Positions 14,994 through 22,979 of a stretch of DNA of 64,000 nucleotides are shown one piece after another (position 1 is the first letter of the stretch; the number at the start of each line of letters is the position of its first letter). The translations under genes were made by a program, and so were the position numbers. The stretch lies in NCBI GenBank assembly GCA_039028975.1, contig JBCCHB010000003.1:1-64000 (forward strand), given 5' to 3'. The stretch is from JAHBNG01 sp039028975. GTDB lineage: Bacteria > Chloroflexota > Anaerolineae > Caldilineales > Caldilineaceae. The notes under the pieces were generated by a model that did not search any database, was not told the origin of the DNA, and saw only the letters and a program-made list of their open reading frames with translations.

Positions 14994-16451
14994 ATGGAAC
15001 CTGCTCACCTATTACACAATATGTGCCATGAGGCACTAACCAACGTTGATATCAATGCGATTCGTAAAAATCGCGGCTTTTCAGAAGCGGAGACTGCGTC
15101 TCGCTCCCTATTGGAAAACTTCTATCTCGCGGAAATCGGCGTGAGAGAAGCCATGAATAAATTGACGCAAGATGAGATCAGCGCCCTCTACATGCTGAAG
15201 ATGGCCGGTGAGCCAGTGAAGGTCTCGGCCTTTGAAAACCTCTACCGAGATCGGGATGCGCCTACGCCACGGTATGACTATCGTACCTTCTCTCAGAGAT
15301 TTCAGGAAACCTTTAAGAAAGTCCGCACCTTACTGGTTCGGCGTGGTATCCTCATTATGGCCGAAGCGGGAACAGCCTATGATGAGACCAAGATGGAACG
15401 GTGGCGCTTTTTATTACCCAAGGAGTTTGAACCACATTTGCCACCTCTATTTCCTAATGCTGCAGAATTTCCAGAAACGGTCACCTTTGAGCAAGCTGGC
15501 ACGGTGAATCGCGATGTATTGCGTAATGTCCTGTTCGGCTCGGAGACAGAGCAAACGATAGAAAATTCACTTCGCATCAGCAAAGGCTCCTTGCTGCTCG
15601 GTAAGCAAGCGTTTAGAGCACGTTCAGTCCATGAGTGGCTACAGGAGCAATGGCGAAGTGGGCTCAAGCTGCCAAAAAGTACGAATTTTTCACATGGAAA
15701 AGTACACATCCAATCTACCTCCCCGGTGGATGCCATCCACTATCTGCTTGGGCAACTAGGCCCCAACCAGTGGGTGACCCCTAATCAGATCGCGCCTGCT
15801 CTCTACATTTTTTGCGGTCCAAAACGATCTGATAAGGGCGTTACACAACCAGACGTTAGACAACCTAGCGCTGGAGAAATATGCCGCGCTGGCTGGCAAT
15901 GGGGTCAACTGGCCTGCTACAAGGATGGCACCAAAGAGTACTATCGGTTGGCCCCTAACAGTGCTATCACCTTGACTCTGGAAGAAGAACCAACCACCTA
16001 CTTAAAAATCCTCGATGATGGCTCAATCCAAGTGGACCTGGGCAAGATCACCCACGATCATTTGGAGCTGATCTCTCAAATTTCGGATCTGAATTTAGAA
16101 GGCGGACAGCTCGTTGCCAAACCCAACCGGATTAAGCTAGGTAAAATACCGCTTGACGTGCGCAACCGTTTGCTGGTTCAATGGATGGGTGAGCACTCCC
16201 CTGCTTACAAGACAGCCTTGTCCACCGTGGAGAAGCAGTGGGGCAAACAGATCGTTCACACGAATCTGATGGTAGCCAAGATTAATGATCTCAGCCTGAA
16301 AGCCGCTATCGAAAAAGCCTTTGCTAAGAGTAATGAGATTGAGTTTTTGCCTAACGACTACATTGCGTTTCCGCCTAGTCTCCTGCCTAAGGTTGAACGT
16401 GCGGTTAAAAAGGCGGGACATGTGGTCAAAACAGTTTTTGCAGAAGTATAG
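14994..16451 (+). CDS. XPB-operon protein 1: winged-helix and Helicase_C_3-like protein
   Basis: The 485-residue protein is the first of three packed genes ending in an XPB helicase. Residues about 50-120 (LTQDEISALYMLKMAGEP, FKKVRTLLVRRGILI) look like a winged-helix module. A C-terminal segment at about 335-485 (YLKILDDGSIQVDL, ISDLNLEGGQLVAKP, PPSLLPKVERAVKKAG) resembles the XPB/Ssl2 N-terminal (PF13625-type) domain found as a separate subunit with bacterial XPB. It probably loads or positions the helicase on damaged or structured DNA; this is inference. The start has no clear ribosome-binding site. The next gene begins 18 bp after its stop. Confidence 0.65.
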   Translation: MEPAHLLHNMCHEALTNVDINAIRKNRGFSEAETASRSLLENFYLAEIGVREAMNKLTQDEISALYMLKMAGEPVKVSAFENLYRDRDAPTPRYDYRTFSQRFQETFKKVRTLLVRRGILIMAEAGTAYDETKMERWRFLLPKEFEPHLPPLFPNAAEFPETVTFEQAGTVNRDVLRNVLFGSETEQTIENSLRISKGSLLLGKQAFRARSVHEWLQEQWRSGLKLPKSTNFSHGKVHIQSTSPVDAIHYLLGQLGPNQWVTPNQIAPALYIFCGPKRSDKGVTQPDVRQPSAGEICRAGWQWGQLACYKDGTKEYYRLAPNSAITLTLEEEPTTYLKILDDGSIQVDLGKITHDHLELISQISDLNLEGGQLVAKPNRIKLGKIPLDVRNRLLVQWMGEHSPAYKTALSTVEKQWGKQIVHTNLMVAKINDLSLKAAIEKAFAKSNEIEFLPNDYIAFPPSLLPKVERAVKKAGHVVKTVFAEV

Positions 16452-16469
16452 ATTGAAGGGTTAGCCAAA

Positions 16470-18197
16470 ATGGAAACGATCTCTGTCAGCAATCTTAACG
16501 TCTTTGACAATACCTTTGATCTACGGCGCGACCTCCACCTCTTTATGGACTATGTGAGTAGCCGCGAGATTAAACGCACCCATCGTAGCAATCAATTACC
16601 CAAAGCCGATACCAAGCGGCTTGCCAAGTTGATGGACGTGGAAAGTGTCGCCTTAGAGGAAATTGCGGAACATGGAAGCTCTGGTTGGGTCGATACTGTC
16701 GATGAATTGGCGTTGAGTCTTGGCTTCATAGACTACGATGTCAAAGGTGTTTATGCAGGGTATAGCAGCCAAAGTCCATCATTCCCAGATAACTATATCG
16801 AATTCAACCAGGATAAGTACGAAGAGTTTCTGCAAAAACGGCTTGGCCAGCAGGAAAGAACCCTCTTTAATTGTGTCATGGATTTGGCTCACAATGAGTT
16901 CTTTACCTACTCTGTTTTGGGTACTTTGCGGCCCTTTACTTCCCGAGGTAGCGCAACGGGCGTCATGCCGACCCTGGATTTCACGAAGATTCGTGCTTTT
17001 CTTCTGGATGAGCTAGACGAGCTTGAGGGCGGGGTTTGGTATAGCACAGCGAATTGGATCGCTCATATCAAGCGGACTAATCCCTATTTCCTCATTCCAA
17101 AGAAACCAAAATATAAGGCGTATCGTGGTAAATCACCCGTTCGATACGGTAACTTTTATGAATCTGAAAAAGAATGGGGCTACGACTACGGAAGAGATGC
17201 TATCCCAGATAATGCCCCCAACGGTTTTGAGCGAGTTGAAGGGCGCTATATCGAACGCTTTTTAGAAGGGATCCCTTTGCTTCTACGCTATATAGACGTT
17301 GCCTACAGGCGAGAGTCGTATAAGGGGCTATATCCCACAATGGGGCAACTTGCTGCCTTTCGCGTAAATAAGCACTTTTTGCAGTTTATGCGTGGTGAGC
17401 TTGGCAAACCGCGCGTCACCGTCCAGCCCAATTATGAAGTCCACATCGAATCTGCCATCTTTCCTGGCTACACACTATCCAAGCTGAAGCCGCTGGGTGA
17501 CATTGTGGCCGACGATACCGTAATTGTCCTGAAACTTGATAAGCGCAAGGTCGCGGCAGAGGCTGCGGCAGATGAGAATCTGGATGTTGTCAAACTGCTC
17601 ACCGACATGAGCGACCGTGAGCTGCCCCAAAACATTCAAGTAGAGCTGCGGGATTGGGTCAGTCAGTCGGAAAAATTTGTGCTTTACAGCGGCTTTGGGC
17701 TTTTGGAGAGCAGCCGCAAGCGGGTAAAGGCAGCCGATCCATTTTCCGCCGAGCCGATCAATGAAAACGTCCGCCTGGTGCGTAATCCCCACAAACTCTA
17801 TCTCGCGTTAGAAGAGGCGGAGTACTTTCCGCTATTGATTCGTCACACAGATGAAAAATTACGTGTCCTACCCAAACAAGCTCGTACCGTCTTCCGTACA
17901 GAAAGGGGCAGTAAGTCAGGACGCCAAGGTGGGGGCAAAACCCGGGGTAAAGGGAAGCCGAAGAGCAAACCTGAGCTTAAGATCAAGCAGCACACGTTGA
18001 TCACCCTTCACCTCCCAGACAAGGAGACGTTGGCCGTCGTTCGACACGCCCTAACCGCGGCCCGTTGCCCTATTGAAGGGGACAGCAACGCATTGACGCT
18101 GACCTATGGGTTGAACAATGAGAAGGCAGTCAAAGATGTCTTCAAGCAGTTGGAAAAAGAATATAAGATTGTCATAGAAGAATTACCGCATGTCTAA
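16470..18197 (+). CDS. XPB-operon protein 2: XPB/Ssl2 N-terminal-domain protein with basic linker
   Basis: This is a 575-residue cytosolic protein. Its best-recognised part is at about 310-415: VTVQPNYEVHIES, LKPLGDIVADDTVIVLKLDK and MSDRELPQNIQVELRDW. These correspond to the Helicase_C_3/XPB-N-terminal domain (normally VQPdftV... then LPqNv...l.dW). The N-terminal third is helical with no known fold. At about 480-515 there is a Lys/Gly/Arg-rich tract (RGSKSGRQGGGKTRGKGKPK) likely to bind nucleic acid, followed by a small alpha/beta end domain. Its stop overlaps the helicase start by 8 bp, so it is translationally coupled and probably a stoichiometric partner of XPB. Confidence 0.72.
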   Translation: METISVSNLNVFDNTFDLRRDLHLFMDYVSSREIKRTHRSNQLPKADTKRLAKLMDVESVALEEIAEHGSSGWVDTVDELALSLGFIDYDVKGVYAGYSSQSPSFPDNYIEFNQDKYEEFLQKRLGQQERTLFNCVMDLAHNEFFTYSVLGTLRPFTSRGSATGVMPTLDFTKIRAFLLDELDELEGGVWYSTANWIAHIKRTNPYFLIPKKPKYKAYRGKSPVRYGNFYESEKEWGYDYGRDAIPDNAPNGFERVEGRYIERFLEGIPLLLRYIDVAYRRESYKGLYPTMGQLAAFRVNKHFLQFMRGELGKPRVTVQPNYEVHIESAIFPGYTLSKLKPLGDIVADDTVIVLKLDKRKVAAEAAADENLDVVKLLTDMSDRELPQNIQVELRDWVSQSEKFVLYSGFGLLESSRKRVKAADPFSAEPINENVRLVRNPHKLYLALEEAEYFPLLIRHTDEKLRVLPKQARTVFRTERGSKSGRQGGGKTRGKGKPKSKPELKIKQHTLITLHLPDKETLAVVRHALTAARCPIEGDSNALTLTYGLNNEKAVKDVFKQLEKEYKIVIEELPHV

Positions 18198-19875
18198 TCC
18201 TGGTCCTCTCATTATACAAAGTGACAACACGCTGATGCTTGAAGTGGAGCATCCTGCCTATGAGGATAGCCGAGACTTCCTGGCTGCCTTTGCCGAGCTA
18301 GTCAAGTCACCTGAGTTTATTCATACGTATCGTGTGACGCCCTTATCCCTGTGGAATGCCGCCGCGGTTGGCATGGAGATCGACGAAATTACCACAGGGC
18401 TGGAGGACCGGGCCAAATACGCGGTTCCTACTACTGTGCTGGCTAGCATAGCCGAGTGGCATGGCGCTTACGGGAAGCTAATCCTTGAACGTGCAGAAGG
18501 ACAGCAGAACGCGCTGACTACGGGACGATTGCGCCTAACCGTTGATGATTCTGTCCTGCTGGAGCGGATCTATCTGGACAAGACGCTGCAACGATTCTGG
18601 CTTGAACGAGTTGGGAATGCCCTCTTTGTACAGGCTATGGAACGGGGTAATCTCAAGCAGGCACTCATTAAGGCTGGCTATCCGGTTAAGGATCTCTGTG
18701 GCTATTTAAAGGGCGCACCTCTGGAAATCGAATTGCGGGATGTGGATACAGATGGCAACCCATTTGCTCTGCGCGACTACCAGAAGGACGCAACCGAAGC
18801 CTTCTACCATTCTGGACGGGTGACTGGCGGCAGTGGCGTCATTGTCCTGCCCTGTGGTTCGGGGAAGACAATCATCGGCATTGGGGCCATGGCTCGCATC
18901 TCCAACCAAACGTTGATTGTCACCACCAATAATGTCTCAGTTCACCAGTGGCGAGATGAGTTGATCGCCAAGAGCCATATAACGGCTGAGCAGATTGGCG
19001 AGTTTACAGGTACCATGAAGACGATTCGCCCCATCACCATAACGACCTACCAGATGCTAACCCATCGCAGTGACAAGAATGCACCCATGAAGAATCTGGA
19101 GATCTTTACAGAGCAAGAGTGGGGATTTATTGTCTACGACGAGGTACATATGTTGCCAGCACCTGTCTTCCGAGCCACAACGGCTATCCAGGCTAGGCGT
19201 CGCTTGGGCCTGACGGCAACCCTGGTGCGCGAAGATGGCAAGGAGGATGAGGTCTTTGCTTTAATCGGACCAAAACGGTATGATGTGCCCTGGAAAGTTT
19301 TAGAGGAGCGAGGCTACATTGCCGAAGCCTACTGTACCGAATACAGAGTCAATATGCCTCGTGACATCGAAGAAGAGTACGCCTATGCCCCAAAACGCCA
19401 AAAATTTCGCATTGCCGCAGAAAACCCCAATAAGCTGACTTTGGTTCGCCAGCTCATCGCTAATCATCAAGACGATCAGATTTTGGTCATCGGTCAGTAC
19501 ATCTCTCAGATAGAGACCATTGCCAAAAGGCTGGATCTGCCGCTGATTATGGGCAAGACCAAGCAGGCAGAACGGGAGAAATTGTACGATGCCTTTAAGC
19601 GCGGTGAGATCCAGACGCTGGTTGTCTCTAAAGTCGCCAACTTTGCAGTCGATCTGCCCGATGCCAATGTCATGATTCAGGTCTCAGGCACCTACGGCTC
19701 GCGCCAGGAAGAGGCCCAGCGCCTTGGGCGAATTTTGCGGCCCAAAAGGAAGCGTTCCCACTTCTACACGCTAGTTTCCCAAGATACAACCGAGCAGGAG
19801 TTTGGCATTAATCGCCAACTTTTTCTGGTAGAGCAGGGCTATAAGTATCAGATACACTATTTTGAGCAGTTGTAA
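18190..19875 (+). CDS. XPB/Rad25-type superfamily 2 DNA helicase
   Basis: The 561-residue enzyme is a 3'-5' ATP-dependent DNA translocase of the XPB family, central to nucleotide excision repair in eukaryotes and archaea. The N-terminal ~185 residues form a damage-recognition-like region; helicase domain 1 has Walker A PCGSGKT (221-227) and DEVH (317-320), and LTATLVREDG (341-350) contains the RED motif specific to XPB. Domain 2 ends with AQRLGRILRP, motif VI. The thumb insertion is short. It overlaps the preceding gene by 8 bp. Bacteria with UvrABC do not need XPB for excision repair, so its job may be a separate repair or transcription-coupled process. Confidence 0.93.
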   Translation: MSNPGPLIIQSDNTLMLEVEHPAYEDSRDFLAAFAELVKSPEFIHTYRVTPLSLWNAAAVGMEIDEITTGLEDRAKYAVPTTVLASIAEWHGAYGKLILERAEGQQNALTTGRLRLTVDDSVLLERIYLDKTLQRFWLERVGNALFVQAMERGNLKQALIKAGYPVKDLCGYLKGAPLEIELRDVDTDGNPFALRDYQKDATEAFYHSGRVTGGSGVIVLPCGSGKTIIGIGAMARISNQTLIVTTNNVSVHQWRDELIAKSHITAEQIGEFTGTMKTIRPITITTYQMLTHRSDKNAPMKNLEIFTEQEWGFIVYDEVHMLPAPVFRATTAIQARRRLGLTATLVREDGKEDEVFALIGPKRYDVPWKVLEERGYIAEAYCTEYRVNMPRDIEEEYAYAPKRQKFRIAAENPNKLTLVRQLIANHQDDQILVIGQYISQIETIAKRLDLPLIMGKTKQAEREKLYDAFKRGEIQTLVVSKVANFAVDLPDANVMIQVSGTYGSRQEEAQRLGRILRPKRKRSHFYTLVSQDTTEQEFGINRQLFLVEQGYKYQIHYFEQL

Positions 19876-19913
19876 CGGAAAAATCAATCCAGACAAACAG
19901 GAGAACATTCATC

Positions 19914-20366
19914 ATGTCTTACGAAGCAAAACTCAAGGAAATGGGCTACACACTAGAAAAGGTCGAACTGAATACCGGCCGCTTTTTTCATGCTGTCCAG
20001 ACTGGTAACTTAGTCTTTACATCAGGTCAAGTCTCTGCCTGGGGCGATGATGTGATCAAGGGGAAAGTCGGTCGGGATTTGAGCGTGGACAAGGCCTACA
20101 CCGCAGCTAAATACTCTGCTCTGAACTGTTTGCAGGCAGTCCATTCGTTGACTGGCAGCATCGATAATGTAGTACGGGTAGTAAAGGTGCTTGGAATGGT
20201 CAACGTAGCTCAGGACTTTGACGACACCCCAGGCTGCATTCACGGTGCCAGCGATCTTTTTTTGAAAACCTTTGGTGATGCGGGAGAGCACGCACGTAGC
20301 GCGGTTGGCATGACCATACCTTTCAACTTTGCTATAGAGGTTGAGGCAATTTTTGAGGTGAAGTAG
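19914..20366 (+). CDS. RidA family enamine/imine deaminase
   Basis: The 150-residue protein is a RidA/YjgF-type enzyme that hydrolyses reactive enamines and imines made by PLP enzymes such as threonine and serine dehydratases. Visible features: FHAVQTGNLVFTSGQVS near the N-terminus, NCLQAVHS, VVRVVKVLGMV, and HARSAVGMTIPFNFAIEVEA, which supplies the conserved active-site Arg and the final Glu. At 150 residues it belongs to the longer subgroup (LxxxGYxLexv... start). The start follows CAGGAGAAC. It lies 38 bp after the XPB gene, and a threonine-lyase-type gene is upstream on the same strand. Confidence 0.9.
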   Translation: MSYEAKLKEMGYTLEKVELNTGRFFHAVQTGNLVFTSGQVSAWGDDVIKGKVGRDLSVDKAYTAAKYSALNCLQAVHSLTGSIDNVVRVVKVLGMVNVAQDFDDTPGCIHGASDLFLKTFGDAGEHARSAVGMTIPFNFAIEVEAIFEVK

Positions 20367-20474
20367 GGGTAGGTTGCAAGAGCACAACTTTGTAGGTGAG
20401 CAAGTTATAAGCGCCGATTCGCGGGAGGCGATGGTCACTTCAGGTAGCGTAATGAGATAAGATTGCTATCAATT

Positions 20475-21269
20475 ATGAATTTACCCTTTGTAGAGCTAAA
20501 AGGTCAAGTGGCCATTATCACAGGGGCTGCTCAAGGAATTGGCCAGGGTTGTGCTGAACTATTGGCCTCAGATGGTGTAACAGTGGTTGTGGCTGATATT
20601 GCAGAGGCCGAAGGCCAACAGGCGGTTAAGCAGATACACGAGGCTGGCGGAAAAGCTATTTTCTCATCGACGGATGTGGGAAAGCATGAAGAGATTCAGG
20701 GGCTCGTGGCGGATACTGTGGCCCAATTTGGCCGGCTGGACATTGTGATCAATAACGCATACTGGTCCACTCGCAAGAGCGTGGTCGATTTACCTGAAGA
20801 AGAGTGGGACAAGGGCATGAATGTAATGCTGAAATCCGCTTATCTTTTTGGGAAATATGGCTTTCCTGAAATGAAGAAAGTCGGAAAAGGAGCCATGGTC
20901 AACATTGCGTCGGTTCATGGATTAGCGGCCATTTCTGATTATCCGGTCTATGCTGCGGCCAAGGCTGGATTAATCAACCTTACCAGACAGATGGCAGTTG
21001 ATGGTGGTCCCCTTGGCATTCGAGTCAATGCCATCTGTCCCGGTTGGATTCAGAACCGCGGCCATGCTACCCTTAGTGAGAGGCGAGCCAAAATTGTTAA
21101 AAAGGTCTATCCACTAGGCCGAGGAGGATTCCCACGCGAGATTGCCACCGCTGTACGCTTCCTTGTATCAGAGCAGGCAAGTTTCATCACAGGCCATGCA
21201 TTGGTGGTTGATGGCGGCATGACGGCTCAGCTTCAGGACTCAGTGTCCGATTTGCTAGTGGTTGACTGA
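20475..21269 (+). CDS. Short-chain dehydrogenase/reductase (SDR)
   Basis: The ~264-residue classical SDR uses NAD(P)H on a hydroxy or keto group. It shows TGAAQGIGQG for the dinucleotide, VVADIAEAEG at the end of strand 2 (Asp favours NAD), NNAYW in place of NNAG, catalytic Ser in NIASVHG, and YAAAKAG with catalytic Tyr and Lys, then the closing VNAICPGWIQNRG and VVDGGMTAQ. I use ATG 20475; the TTG at 20463 would add four residues and neither has a clear ribosome-binding site. Substrate unknown. Confidence 0.88.
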   Translation: MNLPFVELKGQVAIITGAAQGIGQGCAELLASDGVTVVVADIAEAEGQQAVKQIHEAGGKAIFSSTDVGKHEEIQGLVADTVAQFGRLDIVINNAYWSTRKSVVDLPEEEWDKGMNVMLKSAYLFGKYGFPEMKKVGKGAMVNIASVHGLAAISDYPVYAAAKAGLINLTRQMAVDGGPLGIRVNAICPGWIQNRGHATLSERRAKIVKKVYPLGRGGFPREIATAVRFLVSEQASFITGHALVVDGGMTAQLQDSVSDLLVVD

Positions 21270-21343
21270 CTATCAGTAGACCGTAATGGAAATGACATCA
21301 ACCGAGCCGACTTTGGACGAAGCGACCAAACGACTGCTGACTA

Positions 21344-22519
21344 TTAAACATTGGCCAAAACTTGTAGTAGATCAGGACCGTAGGTTTTGGCTTTCCATGG
21401 ACCTACATCGGTTAGCTCAAGCAATGCGGTCATAGAGAGTGGCGCTCGTTTGGCAATAGCAAGCAGAGTATCATTACTGAAGACGATGTCTGGATCAACC
21501 CCACGGACTTCGGCTGTCGCAGTTCGCCAGCTTCTCAATGCTTCGTAGCATTGCATAGTCTTTTCATCTAGCATGGATTGGGGACGCCCGCGATGGGCTG
21601 GTAATTTGGGGAGAGGGCGGTCAAAGCTATTTTGAATTGTGCGTAATAACGACTTCCCAAAACGCTGAACCTGATATTGGCTTAATCCATGAACCTGCCG
21701 AAGTGTATGTTGATCCTTGGGGGTTGCCATAGCAATTTCGGTCAAAACAGCGTCATTGATTACCTTAAAGGGCGGACGGTCCATCTTTTGGGCCGTCTTT
21801 TCTCGCCATTGCCAGAGAGCCTGCAACACACCTGTCTTTTCCCGTGGAATGCTCTTGGCGGACCGCATCTGCCAAAAGTTCTTCTCCTGAACTGGGCGCT
21901 CGTGGTAATTCACCTTTTCCAATGATTCAAAGGCTTCCTGAGCTTCCTCCACGCGTTTCTTCACCTCCAATTGCTCAAATTGTAGGCGGCGTAGCTCAAA
22001 AAGATAGTGTGTATCCATTTGGGCATAGAGCTGCTGCCGCGTAGTGAGTGGACGTTGCCCCCAGTTGGTGCGCTGCATCTTCTTATCACTTAAAACATCA
22101 AAGTGCTCTTCTAAAACAGATGCTAACCCGGTGCGTTTCCAGCCAAGAATTCTCGCTGTTAATTGGGTATCAAAGATACACCTAAATGTGAATTCATATT
22201 CTCGTTGCAGCGTAAGTATGTCGTTGTAGGCCGCATGCATAATAATTTCAGTATTCGGATCAGCTAAAATAGTGTTGAGTTCATCAATTTCCCGATAGAG
22301 CAAAGGATCCAGTAGATAATCAACAATGCAATCTGTACCCCAGGCTGAGATTTGGATGAGGCATACCTTCGCATAGTAACTGAATAGGCTATCACTTTCT
22401 GTATCAAGGGCTATCCGAGGTTGCTTTTTTAAATGGGCCATCATGGCTAAGAAGCTTTCCCGGTCGCTTACCATGATAGGCTGAACCAAATCAGATGCCA
22501 CGTGTTGTTTATCGATCAT
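21344..22519 (-). CDS. rnd: Ribonuclease D (DEDDy exonuclease with HRDC domains)
   Basis: RNase D trims the 3' ends of tRNA and other stable RNAs. The 391-residue protein has the 3'-5' exonuclease domain with ExoI DTESD (Asp39, Glu41), ExoII HAAYNDILTLQ and ExoIII in YAQMDTHYL, then two HRDC modules (about 220-290 and 305-385) carried by the segments VLQALWQWREK and CYEALRSWRTATAE. This matches the length and layout of true RNase D. No ribosome-binding site is obvious upstream of the ATG. It is transcribed opposite to the neighbouring SDR and sugar-dehydrogenase genes. Confidence 0.93.
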   Translation of the reverse strand: MIDKQHVASDLVQPIMVSDRESFLAMMAHLKKQPRIALDTESDSLFSYYAKVCLIQISAWGTDCIVDYLLDPLLYREIDELNTILADPNTEIIMHAAYNDILTLQREYEFTFRCIFDTQLTARILGWKRTGLASVLEEHFDVLSDKKMQRTNWGQRPLTTRQQLYAQMDTHYLFELRRLQFEQLEVKKRVEEAQEAFESLEKVNYHERPVQEKNFWQMRSAKSIPREKTGVLQALWQWREKTAQKMDRPPFKVINDAVLTEIAMATPKDQHTLRQVHGLSQYQVQRFGKSLLRTIQNSFDRPLPKLPAHRGRPQSMLDEKTMQCYEALRSWRTATAEVRGVDPDIVFSNDTLLAIAKRAPLSMTALLELTDVGPWKAKTYGPDLLQVLANV

Positions 22520-22631
22520 AAAACAAAAATAGGGATAGTACTGTTTGAGTAGGGAATTTTTGGATGAACAGCTAAAATCTACTTTCCTATTTGGACATGA
22601 TAGGCCAAAAGTTAGAGCAAACCTTCGCTGG

Positions 22632-22715
22632 TATACTGCGGTTGGGAGTCGATGAAAGTGAAATGACGAATTTTAGACGAGCTTATCATTCTCATCTATG
22701 CCAGAGCCAAGTATA
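22632..22715. mobile_element. MITE-like element, copy 2 (84 bp)
   Basis: It starts TATACTGCGGTTGG and ends TCATCTATGCCAGAGCC-AAGTATA, the same two termini as the 129-bp copy at 5426 and the inverted copy at 39137. It is non-coding and sits in the 460-bp gap 22520-22979 upstream of rnd. Confidence 0.65.
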
Positions 22716-22807
22716 ATTTGTACAGAACAACTCGATAGAACGAGGATAGGTATATTGCTTACATATTAACCTTCTTTTCAGAATGTGTCAAATTTTTTAA
22801 GGTAAAC

Positions 22808-22952
22808 GGGAGCACCTTAGTTAGTGGGCGAGAATGCATTCGGCTCGCAGCGCGCATGCAACACACGGTTGAGGAATCTGGGAGACGGCCTACGCTCTTT
22901 TTCAACCGTGCATCGCATTCTTCTTCGTTTGTCCCGAAACTGAGATGCTCCC
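22808..22952. repeat. Long imperfect hairpin, family with CCGTGCATCGCA arm
   Basis: Successive arms pair: GGGAGCA (22808) with TGCTCCC (22946), AGAATGC (22831) with GCATTCT (22915), and ACGGTTGA (22865) with TCAACCGT (22902). The arm pair TGCAACACACGG/CCGTGCATCGCA resembles a second hairpin at 49082-49148 (TGCAACGCACG/CCGTGCATCGCA). It lies directly upstream of the sugar-dehydrogenase gene and could be a leader RNA structure or a mobile palindrome. The short minus-strand frame here appears to be a by-product of the repeat. Confidence 0.55.
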
Positions 22953-22979
22953 AAGGTAAACCTCCCGTAAGGATACTTC

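Noticed and set aside
21271..21340. Additional full copy of the TAGACCGC palindrome
   Set aside because: Only one arm (CAGTAGACCGTAATGG) is present; no complementary arm was found within 100 bp.
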